From NCBI RefSeq assembly GCF_007795095.1, contig NZ_CP042218.1:2521001-2585000 (forward strand): a DNA stretch of 64,000 bases, written 5' to 3'. Below are positions 50,603 through 60,961 of the stretch, piece after piece (position 1 is the first letter of the stretch; each line of letters begins with the position of its first letter). This DNA comes from Luteimonas granuli (GTDB lineage: Bacteria > Pseudomonadota > Gammaproteobacteria > Xanthomonadales > Xanthomonadaceae). Under the pieces are notes generated by a model. The model saw nothing but the letters and a program-made list of their open reading frames with translations. It was not told the origin of the DNA and did no database searches. Position numbers and translations under genes: made by a program.

Positions 50603-51877
50603 TCAGCGGATTCCGTTCGCCGGCCCGTCCTCGAGGAAGCGCGGCCGGCAGGCCTGCCACGCCCCCAGCAACATCACCACCACGCTCACCGCCAGCATCG
50701 CGAACGGCCAGGCCAGTCCGCCGGTGGCGTCCTTGAGGAGGCCGAACAGCAGCGGCCCGAGGCAGGCCAGCGTGTAGCCCACGCCCTGGGTGAAGCCCGA
50801 AAGCGCCGCCGAGCCGTCGGGCGTGCGCGTGCGCAGGTTGATCAGGGTGAGGCCGAGCGGGAAGGTGCAGCCGCCGATGCCGACCAGCGTCGCCCAGAGC
50901 CACGGCGCCGCCATCGGCGCCTGCCACAGGCCGTAAAAGCCGGTGAACTGCGCCAGCGCACAGACCAGCGCCATCGGGAAGCTGTTGCGCAGGCGCACCG
51001 CAAGTCCCGGAACGACCAGGCCCCCGAGCAGGCTGAAGCCGGTGTACAGCGCCACCATCGCACCGCCGAAGGCCGGCGACGCGCCGGCATCGACGAAGAT
51101 CCGCGGCATCCAGGTGAACATGGCGTAGGTCGCGAGCGAGGTCATGCCGAACATCAGCGCCATGCCCCAGCCCAGGCCGGTGTGCCAGACGCGGTTGCGG
51201 ATCACGGGCGTGGAATCGAGGTCGGTGGCGCCGGCGGCGGGGATGTCCTCGTCTTCTTCGTCGTCCGGGGAGTCGACCGCGCCCGCCCCTGCCGCCGCGG
51301 CCTCCGCGGGATCACCCGCCAGCCCGCGCTTCAGCAGCACCAGCCACGGCAGCATCGCGGCCACCGCCACCAGCGTCCACGAGGCCATCGACAGCCGCCA
51401 GCCGAAGGCGTCGGCAAGCGGCACCGCGAGCAGGGCGGCCATGATGGTGCCGGCCTGCAGCGCGGTGATGTAGATGACGCTGAGCGTTCCGACGCGGTGC
51501 GGGAACCAGCGCTTCACCAATGGCGGCAGCACCACGTTGCCGATGCCCATGCCGGCCAGCGACACCAGCGAACCCGCCACCAGCACGCCCAGGCCACCGG
51601 CCAGCGAACGCAGCACCAGGCCGGCCGCGGCCAGCAGCATCGCCAACAGCACGGTGCGCTCGAGCCCGAGCCGTCGGGCGAGGGCCGGGGTGGCCGCGCC
51701 GAAGGCCGCGAAGGCCGCCGCGGGCAGCATGCCGATGACGCCCGCCATCGTGGCGCCGAAGCCGAATTCGCGGCCGACCACGTCCAGCAGCGGCGTGATC
51801 GAGGTGACCGCGGTGCGCAGGTTGAAAGCGGCGAGCGTGATGCCCGCCAGCGCCAGGAGCCAGCCGCGGCGCCTCAA
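50603..51877 (-). CDS. MFS transporter, CynX/NimT-like
   Basis: 424 aa, about 12 helices with an acidic central loop (SPDDEEDEDIP). FNLRTAVTSITPLLDVV and GMGIGNVVLPPLVKRWFP are typical of the cyanate/nitroimidazole transporter-like group. Substrate unknown. TTG start overlaps the upstream stop codon (TTGA); no nearby ATG offers a full first helix. Confidence 0.85.
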   Translation of the reverse strand: MRRRGWLLALAGITLAAFNLRTAVTSITPLLDVVGREFGFGATMAGVIGMLPAAAFAAFGAATPALARRLGLERTVLLAMLLAAAGLVLRSLAGGLGVLVAGSLVSLAGMGIGNVVLPPLVKRWFPHRVGTLSVIYITALQAGTIMAALLAVPLADAFGWRLSMASWTLVAVAAMLPWLVLLKRGLAGDPAEAAAAGAGAVDSPDDEEDEDIPAAGATDLDSTPVIRNRVWHTGLGWGMALMFGMTSLATYAMFTWMPRIFVDAGASPAFGGAMVALYTGFSLLGGLVVPGLAVRLRNSFPMALVCALAQFTGFYGLWQAPMAAPWLWATLVGIGGCTFPLGLTLINLRTRTPDGSAALSGFTQGVGYTLACLGPLLFGLLKDATGGLAWPFAMLAVSVVVMLLGAWQACRPRFLEDGPANGIR

Positions 51878-53295
51878 GGCCGCAGCACCCGACCGGGATT
51901 CATGATGTCCAAGGGGTCGAGGGCGCGCTTGATCGCGCGCATCAGGCCCAGGGCCACGGCCGGCTTGTAGCGGGGCAGGATGTCCACCTTGAGGGAGCCG
52001 ATGCCATGCTCGGCGGCGATGCTGCCGCCGCGGGCGGCCACGGCGTCATGCACGATCGCGTTGACCCCCGCCTCCTGTCCATGCAGGAAGGCGGCGGCAT
52101 CGCTCCCGTCCGGAGCCTGCACGTTGTAGTGCAGGTTACCGTCGCCGAGGTGGCCGAAGATGACCAGCCGCACGCCGGGAATCGCCTGTTCGAGCCGCGC
52201 ACCGCAGGCGGCCACGAAGTCCGGGATGCGCGAGACGGGCAGGGCGATGTCGTGCTTGATGTTCAGGCCCTCGGCCGCCTGGGCCGGGGAGATGCTGTCG
52301 CGCACCTGCCAGAGGGCGCGGGCCTGGGCGATGTTCGCCGCCATCACCGCGTCGGTGGCGCAGCCGGCTTCGAGCGCCGCCGCCAGCAGCGCCTGGAAGC
52401 GGCCCTCGGCGTGCTCGCCGGATGCGTTCATGCCGGCCTCGAGCAGCACGCAGCAGGCGTCGCCGTCGCCGGCCGGGATCGGGATGCGCAGCTGCGGGAA
52501 CTGGCTCGCGACCACGGACAGCGCGTGCCGGCCGATCACCTCGAAGCCGCTGAGTTCGCCCGCAAGGCGGCGCTGGGCCAGCGCCAGCAGCGCGACCGCC
52601 TGCTCCATGGACGGCACCGCCAGCCACGCGGTGTGCGTGGCCGCGGGCCGCGGGAACAGCTTCAGCGTGGCCGCGGTGATGACGCCCAGCGTGCCCTCGC
52701 TCCCCACGAACAGATCGCGCAGGTCATAGCCGGTGTTGTCCTTGCGCAGCCCGGAAAGTCCGTCCCACACGTCGCCGGCCGCGGTGACGACCTCGAGCCC
52801 CAGGCAGAGCTCGCGCGCATTGCCATAGCGGAGGACCTGGGTGCCGCCGGCGTTGGTGGCGAGGTTGCCGCCGATGGTGCAGCTGCCTTCGGAGGCGAGG
52901 CTGAGCGGGAACAGCAGGCCGGCGCCGGCCGCGGCCTCCCGCACGTCGTGCAGCACGCAGCCGGCTTCCACGGTCATGGTGAGGTTGGCGGGATCGATCT
53001 CGCGCACCGCGCGCATCCGCGACAGGCTGAGCACCACCCGGGTGCCGCTGTCGTCGGGGATCGAGCCCAGGACCAGGCCGGTGTTGCCGCCCTGCGGCAC
53101 GATCGCGGTCCCGGTGGCGGCGCAGGCGCGGACCACGGCCGCGACGTCCGCGGTGCTGCCGGGGCGGACCACCGCCAGCGCGCGCCCGCGCGCGCGGCTG
53201 CGCCGGTCGCGCTCCCAGGCCTCGAGGTCGCCGCCGGCCAGCACGTGGTCCGGGCCGATGGCCCCGCGGAGGATGTCGATCAGGGATCCGGTCAT
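51874..53295 (-). CDS. FAD-binding 2-hydroxyacid dehydrogenase, GlcD/D2HGDH-like
   Basis: 473 aa flavoprotein. FAD-binding PCMH domain: IVPQGGNTGLVLGS, GCTIGGNLATNAGG-like segment, FVGSEGTLGVIT. C-terminal domain: FGHLGDGNLHYN, EHGIGSLK. Such enzymes oxidise D-2-hydroxyglutarate, D-lactate or glycolate; substrate not determined. Followed by the coupled MFS gene. Confidence 0.88.
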   Translation of the reverse strand: MTGSLIDILRGAIGPDHVLAGGDLEAWERDRRSRARGRALAVVRPGSTADVAAVVRACAATGTAIVPQGGNTGLVLGSIPDDSGTRVVLSLSRMRAVREIDPANLTMTVEAGCVLHDVREAAAGAGLLFPLSLASEGSCTIGGNLATNAGGTQVLRYGNARELCLGLEVVTAAGDVWDGLSGLRKDNTGYDLRDLFVGSEGTLGVITAATLKLFPRPAATHTAWLAVPSMEQAVALLALAQRRLAGELSGFEVIGRHALSVVASQFPQLRIPIPAGDGDACCVLLEAGMNASGEHAEGRFQALLAAALEAGCATDAVMAANIAQARALWQVRDSISPAQAAEGLNIKHDIALPVSRIPDFVAACGARLEQAIPGVRLVIFGHLGDGNLHYNVQAPDGSDAAAFLHGQEAGVNAIVHDAVAARGGSIAAEHGIGSLKVDILPRYKPAVALGLMRAIKRALDPLDIMNPGRVLRP

Positions 53296-53377
53296 GTGCG
53301 CTCGTCCGGGAATGCGGGTCCCCTGAACGGGAAAGCCCGAAAAACGTAGCGTTCTCCGGGCTTCCAGTGACACCGTT

Positions 53378-53454
53378 TGGTCGGGGAGACAGGATTTGAA
53401 CCTGCGACTTCTACGTCCCGAACGTAGCGCTCTACCAGGCTGAGCTACACCCCG
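53378..53454 (-). tRNA. tRNA-Pro (anticodon CGG)
   Basis: 77 nt with encoded CCA. Anticodon stem CTACG/CGTAG encloses TTCGGGA (anticodon CGG, reads CCG). Acceptor CGGGGTG/CTCCCCG has one T-T mismatch. T loop TTCAAAT. Confidence 0.94.
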
Positions 53455-53609
53455 ACAGGTGAGCTGCGCATTTTAGTGAGTCCGGGGCCCGTAGGGCAAG
53501 CGCCGGCGCGCACTCGAGAGAATTCCCCACCGCAGGCCCGGGCGGGCGAACCGGCCGCAGCCGCTAGAATGGCGGGCCCACCGGCCACCGTCCGCACCGG
53601 AGATCCGCC

Positions 53610-55031
53610 TTGATCAAGCCGCGCACGCCCCCTGGCGTCCTGGAGCTGCTGCCGCGCGAGCAGGTCGCTTTCCAGCGCATGCTCGACACCATCCGCCGCA
53701 CCTTCGAGGCCTGGGGCTTCCTGCCGGTGGAAACGCCGGTGTTCGAGCTGTCCGAGGTGCTGCTGACCAAGACCGGAGGCGAGACCGAGCGCCAGGTGTA
53801 CTTCGTCCAGTCCACCGGCGCGCTGGAAAAGGCGGCCGCGGGCGGGGCCGACGCCGGGCCGCCGGAGCTCGCGCTGCGCTTCGACCTGACCGTGCCGCTG
53901 GCGCGCTATGTGGCCGAGCACGAGCACGAGCTGGCCTTCCCGTTCCGCCGCTACCAGATGCAGCGCGTGTACCGCGGCGAGCGCGCCCAGCGCGGGCGTT
54001 TTCGCGAGTTCTACCAGTGCGACATCGACGTGATCGGCAAGGACACGCTGTCGCCGCGCTACGAGGCCGAGGTGCCGGCGGTGATCAATGCGGTGTTCGA
54101 GGCGCTGGGCATCGGCGAGTTCACCATCCAGCTCAACCACCGCAAGCTGCTGCGCGGCTTCTTTGCCGGGCAGGGCATCGACGAGGCGGCGCAGCCGCTG
54201 GTGCTGCGCGAGATCGACAAGCTCGACAAGCGTGGCGAGGAGGCGGTGCGCGCGACATTGGAGGGCGAGGGCTTCGGCCTGTCGCCGGAGGTGGCCGAGC
54301 GGCTGCTGGCGTTCTCGCGCATCCGCTCCAGCGGCCATGACGACGCGCTGGCAAAACTCGACGCGCTCGACCCCGGCACGCCGCTGTTCGAGGAGGGGCG
54401 CAGCGAACTGCGCGCGCTGCTGGCGGCGCTGAAGGCCCTTGGCGTACCCGGGTCGCGCTATGCGATCAACCTGTCGATCGCGCGCGGCCTCGACTACTAC
54501 ACCGGCATGGTCTACGAGACCACGCTGGACGCGAACCCGGACATCGGTTCGATCTGCTCCGGCGGCCGCTACGACGACCTTGCGGGCCACTATACGAAGT
54601 CGAAGCTGCCGGGCGTCGGGATTTCCATCGGCCTGACGCGGCTGTTCTGGCAGCTGCGCGAGGCGGGGCTGGTGCAGGTCGCGGACAGCCCGGTCGACGT
54701 GCTGGTGGCGCTGTTCGACGACGCCGGCCTGGACGACGCGCTGGCGGTCTCGCAGCGGCTGCGCGCCGCCGGCCTCAAGGTCGAGACCCAGCTCGAGGCG
54801 CGCAAGCTCGGCAAGCAGTTCCAGTACGCCGACCGCGCCGGCATCCGCCACGTGGTCGTGCGCGGCGGGGACGAGATCGCGCGCGGCGCGGCCACGGTGA
54901 AGGACCTGCGCAGCGGCGAACAGTTCGAGGTGGCCATCGACGCCCTGGCGGATGCGCTGCTGGCACGGCGCGGGCCGGCAGCGGTCGGGGGCGATGCCAT
55001 GCCCGCTTCGACCGAAGGAGACCCCCGATGA
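53610..55031 (+). CDS. hisS: Histidyl-tRNA synthetase
   Basis: 473 aa class II synthetase. Motif 2 [20 protein letters not shown]; histidine motifs [11 protein letters not shown] and [13 protein letters not shown]; motif 3 [15 protein letters not shown] start at 53610, preceded by a weak GGAGA; TAGAAT -10-like box about 45 bp upstream. Overlaps the ammonia-lyase gene (ATGA). Confidence 0.95.
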   Translation: MIKPRTPPGVLELLPREQVAFQRMLDTIRRTFEAWGFLPVETPVFELSEVLLTKTGGETERQVYFVQSTGALEKAAAGGADAGPPELALRFDLTVPLARYVAEHEHELAFPFRRYQMQRVYRGERAQRGRFREFYQCDIDVIGKDTLSPRYEAEVPAVINAVFEALGIGEFTIQLNHRKLLRGFFAGQGIDEAAQPLVLREIDKLDKRGEEAVRATLEGEGFGLSPEVAERLLAFSRIRSSGHDDALAKLDALDPGTPLFEEGRSELRALLAALKALGVPGSRYAINLSIARGLDYYTGMVYETTLDANPDIGSICSGGRYDDLAGHYTKSKLPGVGISIGLTRLFWQLREAGLVQVADSPVDVLVALFDDAGLDDALAVSQRLRAAGLKVETQLEARKLGKQFQYADRAGIRHVVVRGGDEIARGAATVKDLRSGEQFEVAIDALADALLARRGPAAVGGDAMPASTEGDPR

Positions 55032-56929
55032 AGCCGGTCCTGCTTGACGGTCGTTCGCTGACCCGCCCGCAGCTGGTCGCTGTCGCGCACGGCGCCCAGG
55101 TGTCGCTGGACGAGGGCGCGTTGCAGGCCGTCGCCCGCGCCGCGGAGTTCCTGGCCGAGCAGGTCCGTCGCGAAGAGCCGATCTACGGCGTCTCCACCGG
55201 CTTCGGCTCCAACGCCGACAAGCTGCTTGGTGCGCATCCGCTGCGCGACGGACTGCCGGGCGCCGCGCCCTCGGGCCGCTCCCTCCACGCCGAGCTGCAG
55301 CGCAACCTCGTGATCACCCACGCCGTGTGCGTGGGCGAGCCGATGTCCGCGCCGGTGGTGCGCGCGATGATGTGCATCCGCCTCAACACCCTGCTGCGCG
55401 GCCACTCGGGCATCCGCGTGGACACGCTGCAGGCGATGGCCACGCTGCTCAACGCCGGCGTGGTGCCGGTGGTGCCGCAGCTGGGCTCGGTGGGCGCGTC
55501 GGGCGATCTTGCGCCGCTGTCGCACCTGGCGATCGTGCTGCTCGGCGGTGGCGAGGCCTTCGTCGACGGCGAGCGCATGCCGGGTGCGGAAGCGCTTCAG
55601 CGCGCCGGCCTGGCGCCGGTCGAGCTCTCGTACAAGGAAGGCCTCGCGCTCAACAACGGCACCGCGCAGATGCTGGCCATGGGCGTGCTCGCGCTGGCGA
55701 AGCTGGAAGACCTGCTCGACACCGCCGACCTCGCCGCCGCGATGACGCTCGATGCCTTCGCCGGCCGCCTGGGCGCCTATGCCGAAGACGTGCATGCGCT
55801 GCGTCCGCACCCGGGCCAGGTCGCGGCCGCGGCGCAGCTCCGCGCGCTGCTGGACGGCTCGACGCTGGCCGACATCGCCTACCACCTGGTGCCGCGTTTC
55901 CGGCAGTGGCTGCCCGGCAGCTGGGACGAGCCCGGCGCGCAGGCGCTGCCCTTCGACATCGGCTGGGACTGGGTGCCGTCGAGCCAGCGCCACGGCCGCG
56001 AGAAGTTCTACCAGCGCTTCAAGCCCTTCCGTGGGGGCAAGAAGCACCAGCCGCAGGACAGCTATTCCCTGCGCTGCGTGCCGCAGGTGCACGGCGCCGT
56101 GCGCGACGCCGCGGCCCAGGCCGCGCGCGTGCTCGAGGTCGAGCTCAATGCGGTCACCGACAACCCGCTGGTCTTCCCCGACAAGGCGGCGGAGCACGTC
56201 GAGGAGCAGGTCATTTCCGCCGGCCACTTCCACGGCATGCCGCTGGCGCTGGCGATGAGCTACCTGAAGGCCGCGATCCCGGTGCTGGCCTCGATCAGCG
56301 AGCGCCGGCTCAACAAGCTGGTCGACCCGGCCACCAGCGACGGCCTGCCGGCCTTCCTGATCGGGAACGAGGACGGCACCGAATCGGGCTTCATGATCGT
56401 GCAGTACACCGCCGCGGCGATCGTCAACGACCTCGCCAGCCGCGCGCACCCGGCCAGTGTGTACTCGATCCCGACCAGCGCGAACGCGGAAGACCACGTC
56501 TCGATGGGTGCCAACGAGGCCCGCCACGTGCTGGCCATGGCCGACGACCTCGGCAAGGTGCTGGGCCTCGAGCTCTACACCGCCGCCCAGGCGCTGGACC
56601 TGCGCCGCGACATGATCAACGCCGCGCGCGACCTCGCGCGGCGCGACGGCGCGGCGGCGTTTGCCGCGAAGGTGTCGGGCGCGCCGCCGGCGGGGACCCC
56701 GGAGCACGCGCGCTTCATGGCCGAGGTCGAAGCGCTGCGCGCGGAGCTTGCCGGCAGCGAGCCCTTCCATCCCGGCCGCGCGGTGGGCGTCGCGCACGGC
56801 GTGATCCGCAGCCGCATCGGCGGCATGGACCGCGACCGCGCGATGGACGCCGACGTCGCCGAGGCCGTGCGCCTGGTCGGCGATGGCGTGCTGCTGGCCG
56901 CGGTGCGCGAGGCGGGGCGGGGCGCTTGA
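55028..56929 (+). CDS. MIO-type histidine/aromatic amino-acid ammonia-lyase with insertion
   Basis: 633 aa, over 100 longer than HutH (about 510). The MIO triad Ala-Ser-Gly is at residues 157-159 ([12 protein letters not shown]); catalytic Tyr in [34 protein letters not shown] and [12 protein letters not shown] retain HutH-like residues, so histidine is the likeliest substrate. About residues 280-340 form an extra Trp/Arg-rich segment before SYSLRC. Overlaps hisS upstream and a small membrane protein gene downstream. No hut genes are adjacent. Xanthomonadin-pigment loci also carry such an enzyme, but the other genes are absent here. Confidence 0.82.
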   Translation: MKPVLLDGRSLTRPQLVAVAHGAQVSLDEGALQAVARAAEFLAEQVRREEPIYGVSTGFGSNADKLLGAHPLRDGLPGAAPSGRSLHAELQRNLVITHAVCVGEPMSAPVVRAMMCIRLNTLLRGHSGIRVDTLQAMATLLNAGVVPVVPQLGSVGASGDLAPLSHLAIVLLGGGEAFVDGERMPGAEALQRAGLAPVELSYKEGLALNNGTAQMLAMGVLALAKLEDLLDTADLAAAMTLDAFAGRLGAYAEDVHALRPHPGQVAAAAQLRALLDGSTLADIAYHLVPRFRQWLPGSWDEPGAQALPFDIGWDWVPSSQRHGREKFYQRFKPFRGGKKHQPQDSYSLRCVPQVHGAVRDAAAQAARVLEVELNAVTDNPLVFPDKAAEHVEEQVISAGHFHGMPLALAMSYLKAAIPVLASISERRLNKLVDPATSDGLPAFLIGNEDGTESGFMIVQYTAAAIVNDLASRAHPASVYSIPTSANAEDHVSMGANEARHVLAMADDLGKVLGLELYTAAQALDLRRDMINAARDLARRDGAAAFAAKVSGAPPAGTPEHARFMAEVEALRAELAGSEPFHPGRAVGVAHGVIRSRIGGMDRDRAMDADVAEAVRLVGDGVLLAAVREAGRGA

Positions 56930-57282
56930 ACCTGCCCCTGCACCTGGGCTGGGCGGGTGCGCTGGAAGCCGGGCTGATCGCGATGGCGCTCGGGCTGCTG
57001 GCCTATGCGCTGTTCCATGCCATCGGCCGGCGCGCGCAATGGCCCCACGGGCATGCCGTCGGCTGGGCCTGCCTGTCCGCGGTGGCGATCGCCGCCGGCA
57101 TCGACGCCTGGAACCTGTTCTACATCGGCGTGGTCAAGCTCGAGTCGCCGCTGTATGCGCGCATCGCCCTGGCGAAGATCCACGATCCCGACAGCCTCGG
57201 CATCCGGGTGCTGATGGAAGTCATCGGGGCGCTGGCCGGTGTGGCCGCGGGCTGGATGCTGACGGAGCGCAGGCGGGGCTGA
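56926..57282 (+). CDS. Small membrane protein, unknown function
   Basis: 118 aa with three probable membrane helices (about residues 10-30, 42-64, 92-112). TTG start overlaps the ammonia-lyase stop (TTGA); ATG 56983 would remove the first helix. No recognised family. Position suggests a shared transcript with hisS and the ammonia-lyase. Confidence 0.65.
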   Translation: MNLPLHLGWAGALEAGLIAMALGLLAYALFHAIGRRAQWPHGHAVGWACLSAVAIAAGIDAWNLFYIGVVKLESPLYARIALAKIHDPDSLGIRVLMEVIGALAGVAAGWMLTERRRG

Positions 57283-57326
57283 GCCGCCAGGCCCACGCTC
57301 CGCCCCTCCTGCGGAAGCGGGGAACC

Positions 57327-59168
57327 TCAGGCCGCGGAGATCGAGGTGCGCACGCAGTCGCGCCCGTGGGCCTTGGCCGCGTACAGCGCCTGGTCCGCGA
57401 CCTGCAGCGCATCGTCGATGTCGTCCACGGTGCCCGGCACCACGGTATGCACGCCGACGCTGCCTGAGATGCGCACGCTCGGCCCCTGCGGCGACGCGCA
57501 GGCTTCGGCCGAGATGGCGCGGCGCACCTCCTCGGCGATGGCAACGGCATCGTGCAGATCGGTGCCCGGCAGCACGATCACGAATTCCTCGCCGCCGAAC
57601 CGCGCCAGCAGCGCGTCGTGGGGCCGCAGGGCCTGGCCGATGCGGCGTGCCGCCGTGCGCAGCACCTCGTCGCCGACCAGGTGGCCGTGCTCGTCGTTGA
57701 TCGACTTGAAGTGGTCCAGGTCCACCATCAGCAGCGAAAGGGGCCGCCGCTCCCGGTTGCAGGCGATCAGCATCCGCTCGAAGGCATCGTGGAAGTGCGA
57801 GCGGTTGTACAGCCCGGTCAGACCGTCCCTCCGGCTGGAGTCGTGCAGGCGTTCATGCGCCTCCTCGAGCTTGTCCAGGGCGCTGCGCAGCGCGCGCGTG
57901 CGCTGGGCGACCTTGCGTTCCAGCTGCACGTTGGCCTCGCTGACGATGCGCTCGTTGTCGTTGCGCAGCGAGGCATAGCGGTAGCTCAGCGCGATCGACA
58001 GGAACAGCATTTCCAGCGCGGAGCCGATCTGCACCCCGTACTCGGTGAGGAAGGTTTTCGGGAGCACGCCGAAGGCGACCAGGGTGAAGACCGCGGTGCC
58101 GCCGAGGAACATCGCCCAGGACAGCAGGAACAGCCGCGCCGGCGCATAGCCCTTGCGCAGCGCGACCACGCTGACCACGGTGATCCAGAGGATGCTGGCC
58201 AGCACCGCCAGCGAGACCGCCGGTGTGATCAGCCGGTAGGGCAGGAGGACCGCGGCGACGCCGAAGCCGGCGAACGCGGCGATGGCGAGCATGCTCACCC
58301 GGTTGCCGGCGGGCCAGCGTTCGCCGAGCCCCAGGAACACGCGCGCGAACTGGTGCATGCCGATCAGCGCCAGGCTGATCGAGAGCGGAACCGACTTGTC
58401 CGCCAGCCAGATGTTGTCCGGCCACAGGTATTCGAAGCCCAGGCCGTTGAGGCAGAACAGCACCAGGCCGAACGCGCTGATGTGGAACAGGTACCAGAAG
58501 TAGCTGCCGTCGCGCAGCACCAGCCAGAGCACCAGGTTGTAGAAGAACAGCGCCAGCAGGATGCCGTAGTACAGGCCGATGGCCAGCTGCGCGTCGCGCG
58601 AGACTTCGGTGAACGCGGCTGGCGTGTACAGCACAAGCGGCACCTGCATCGAGCTCTGGCTCTGCACGCGCAGCAGGATGTCCACGGGCTCGCCCGCCGG
58701 CAGGTCGAGCATGAAGTTGGGGTGGCGGTAGCGGATCGCGCGCTCGCCGAAGGGCAGGGTGTCGCCCCCGGCCTGATGAACGACGCGACCGTCGGCATAG
58801 CGGAGGTGGAGGTCGAGCCTGTCGCTGAGCGGATAGGTCTGCACCAGCAGCCAGCGCTGCTCGGCGGGATCGCGGTTGATCACGCGGGCATGGACCCAGA
58901 AGGCTCCGTCCTGGAAGCCGAAGGCCGGATTGCCGTCGGGAAGCGGCGCGAAGGCCCCGGTCCGGAGCCGGCGCCAGGCGTCCTCGAGGGAGTCGGTGCC
59001 CGCGGTGTCGTGGCGGTAGCTGACGTGCGGCGAGAGCTGGAGTTCGCCGGCGTCCGCCCGCAGCTCGATCGCGCCTGCGGCCGCGCGCACCGGCGCCGCC
59101 GCCGACAGCGCAGAGGCGAGCGCGAACACGGCCAGCATCCAGGCCGTCCAGGGCTTTGCGAGGATCAT
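57327..59168 (-). CDS. 7TMR-DISM diguanylate cyclase
   Basis: 613 aa. Signal peptide (about residues 1-28), 7TMR-DISM_2 extracellular domain (about 35-180), seven-helix 7TM domain (about 190-405), coiled coil (about 410-445), GGDEF domain (about 450-610) with RFGGEEF intact, plus DLDHFKSINDEHGH. Expected to make c-di-GMP in response to an external ligand. Intact, unlike the related gene at 27473. A possible I-site is not clear. Confidence 0.92.
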   Translation of the reverse strand: MILAKPWTAWMLAVFALASALSAAAPVRAAAGAIELRADAGELQLSPHVSYRHDTAGTDSLEDAWRRLRTGAFAPLPDGNPAFGFQDGAFWVHARVINRDPAEQRWLLVQTYPLSDRLDLHLRYADGRVVHQAGGDTLPFGERAIRYRHPNFMLDLPAGEPVDILLRVQSQSSMQVPLVLYTPAAFTEVSRDAQLAIGLYYGILLALFFYNLVLWLVLRDGSYFWYLFHISAFGLVLFCLNGLGFEYLWPDNIWLADKSVPLSISLALIGMHQFARVFLGLGERWPAGNRVSMLAIAAFAGFGVAAVLLPYRLITPAVSLAVLASILWITVVSVVALRKGYAPARLFLLSWAMFLGGTAVFTLVAFGVLPKTFLTEYGVQIGSALEMLFLSIALSYRYASLRNDNERIVSEANVQLERKVAQRTRALRSALDKLEEAHERLHDSSRRDGLTGLYNRSHFHDAFERMLIACNRERRPLSLLMVDLDHFKSINDEHGHLVGDEVLRTAARRIGQALRPHDALLARFGGEEFVIVLPGTDLHDAVAIAEEVRRAISAEACASPQGPSVRISGSVGVHTVVPGTVDDIDDALQVADQALYAAKAHGRDCVRTSISAA

Positions 59169-59313
59169 CAGGACGTCCTCTCCGACGCGTCCATGGCGGT
59201 CATCCACGGCCTTCGCGGAGCCATCATATGCCTGTCGCAGGGCCGTGCGCGCATCCCATGGCTCGCAGCGGGCGCCGGCATAATGCACCCACTCCGCGAC
59301 CCCGGGACCCCAG

Positions 59314-60897
59314 ATGACGCGTGTCCGCCCCTTGGCCCTGCTGCTCCTGCTGGCCGCGTCCGCCGCGGCCCCTGCCGCCGAATGGCAGGGGCGGGTGTTC
59401 GACGACCGCGATGGCGACGGCGTCCAGGCGCCAGGGGAGCCCGGCGTTCCTGGCGTCCGCGTCTCCGATGGACGGACGCTGGCGCTGACGGATGGGGAGG
59501 GACGCTACCGCCTCCAGGCGCGACCCGACGCGCCGGTGTTCGTGGTCAAGCCCGCCGGCTGGCGACTGCCGACGCGCGCGGACGGCCTGCCCGCCGCCTG
59601 GCATGCACAGCGGACGGGACCCGAACCCCGGGTCGGCGACTTCGCGCTGCGCCGGGACGACCCGGATCGCGACGCGGCGCGATCCGTGCTGGTGTTCGCC
59701 GATCCGCAGGTCAAGTCGCCGCTGGACGTCGACTACTACGCACGCGACATCGTCGCGCCGCTCCATGCGGCCGGAGGCATGGGCGCGGATCTCGGCATCA
59801 GCCTCGGCGACATCGTCGACGACGTGGTCGGGCTGTATCCGGAGATCAACGCCGTCACCACGCGCCTGGGCCTGCCGTGGCTGCATGTGCCCGGCAACCA
59901 CGACGTCGACCCCGGCGCCGCGGCCGACGGGGCCTCGCTGTCCGCCTTCCGCGCCAGCTATGGCCCCGACACCTTCGCCTGGGAGGAGGGCGCCGCCACC
60001 TTCCTGCTGCTGGACGACGTCGTGCTGCTCCCCGGCCAGCGCCCGGCCTATGTCGGTGGGCTGCGCGAGGACCAGTTCGCCTTCCTCGAAGCCTGGCTGC
60101 CCACCGTGCCGAAGGACCGCCTGCTGGTGGTCGGCGTGCACATCCCGCTGTTCGACACCGCGGCGCCCGGGCGCGCCCCGACCTTCCGCGCCGCGGACCG
60201 CGAGCGCCTGTTCGCCCTGCTGCGCGATTTCCCGAAGGCGCTCGTGCTCAGCGGCCACCGCCACACCCAGCGCCACCATCGCCACGGCGCCGCCGAAGGC
60301 TGGCACGGTGCGGCGCCCCTGCACGAGTTCAACGTCGGCGCCGCCAGCGGCGCGTTCTGGTCCGGCGCGCCCGACGCCGAAGGCATCCCCGACGCCACCA
60401 TGGCCGATGGCACGCCCAACGGCCACGCCCTGCTGGAGATCGACGCCGACGGCGGCTATCGCCTGTCCTGGCACCCGGCGCGCCTGCCGCCGGACGATCC
60501 CGCGCGCACCCGCGCCATGCACCTGCATGCCCCCCGCGTGCTGCGCCGCGGCGCCTATCCCGCCTGGGCGGTCTACGCCAACGTCTACATGGGCGAGGCC
60601 GACACCCGGGTGGAATACCGCGTCGGCGGCGGCGATTGGCGGCCGATGGCGCGCATCGAGCGCGCGGACCCCTGGCTCACGGCGGAGAACGCGCGCGACG
60701 ACGAAGCCGCCGCGCTTCGCGGCTACGACCGCTCGCCGGAGGCCGAGCCCTCGGCGCACCTGTGGCGCGGCGTACTGCCCACCGATCTCGAGCCGGGCGA
60801 ACACCTCGTGGACGTGCGGGCCTTCGACCGCTGGCACGGCGAGCAGCGTGGCTCCACCCGCTACCGCCTCCAGGACGCCCCGCAGGATCGGCCGTGA
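59314..60897 (+). CDS. Secreted calcineurin-like phosphoesterase
   Basis: 527 aa. Signal peptide (about residues 1-21), an N-terminal SdrD-like B/DUF4198-like beta domain (about 24-110, GRVFDDRDGDGVQAPGEPG), metallophosphatase core (about 125-350: FADPQV, SLGDIVDDV, PGNHD, VVGVHIPLFD, LSGHRHTQ), and a C-terminal beta domain (about 370-515). This three-part layout is known for calcineurin-like phosphoesterases with an accessory C-terminal domain. Substrate unknown. Divergent from the cyclase. Confidence 0.86.
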   Translation: MTRVRPLALLLLLAASAAAPAAEWQGRVFDDRDGDGVQAPGEPGVPGVRVSDGRTLALTDGEGRYRLQARPDAPVFVVKPAGWRLPTRADGLPAAWHAQRTGPEPRVGDFALRRDDPDRDAARSVLVFADPQVKSPLDVDYYARDIVAPLHAAGGMGADLGISLGDIVDDVVGLYPEINAVTTRLGLPWLHVPGNHDVDPGAAADGASLSAFRASYGPDTFAWEEGAATFLLLDDVVLLPGQRPAYVGGLREDQFAFLEAWLPTVPKDRLLVVGVHIPLFDTAAPGRAPTFRAADRERLFALLRDFPKALVLSGHRHTQRHHRHGAAEGWHGAAPLHEFNVGAASGAFWSGAPDAEGIPDATMADGTPNGHALLEIDADGGYRLSWHPARLPPDDPARTRAMHLHAPRVLRRGAYPAWAVYANVYMGEADTRVEYRVGGGDWRPMARIERADPWLTAENARDDEAAALRGYDRSPEAEPSAHLWRGVLPTDLEPGEHLVDVRAFDRWHGEQRGSTRYRLQDAPQDRP

Positions 60898-60961
60898 TGC
60901 GTCAACGGCAGTCCGTCCGGTCGCGGCTGCAGCCGCTGGGTGACGGGCTGGACGGGGCCCC

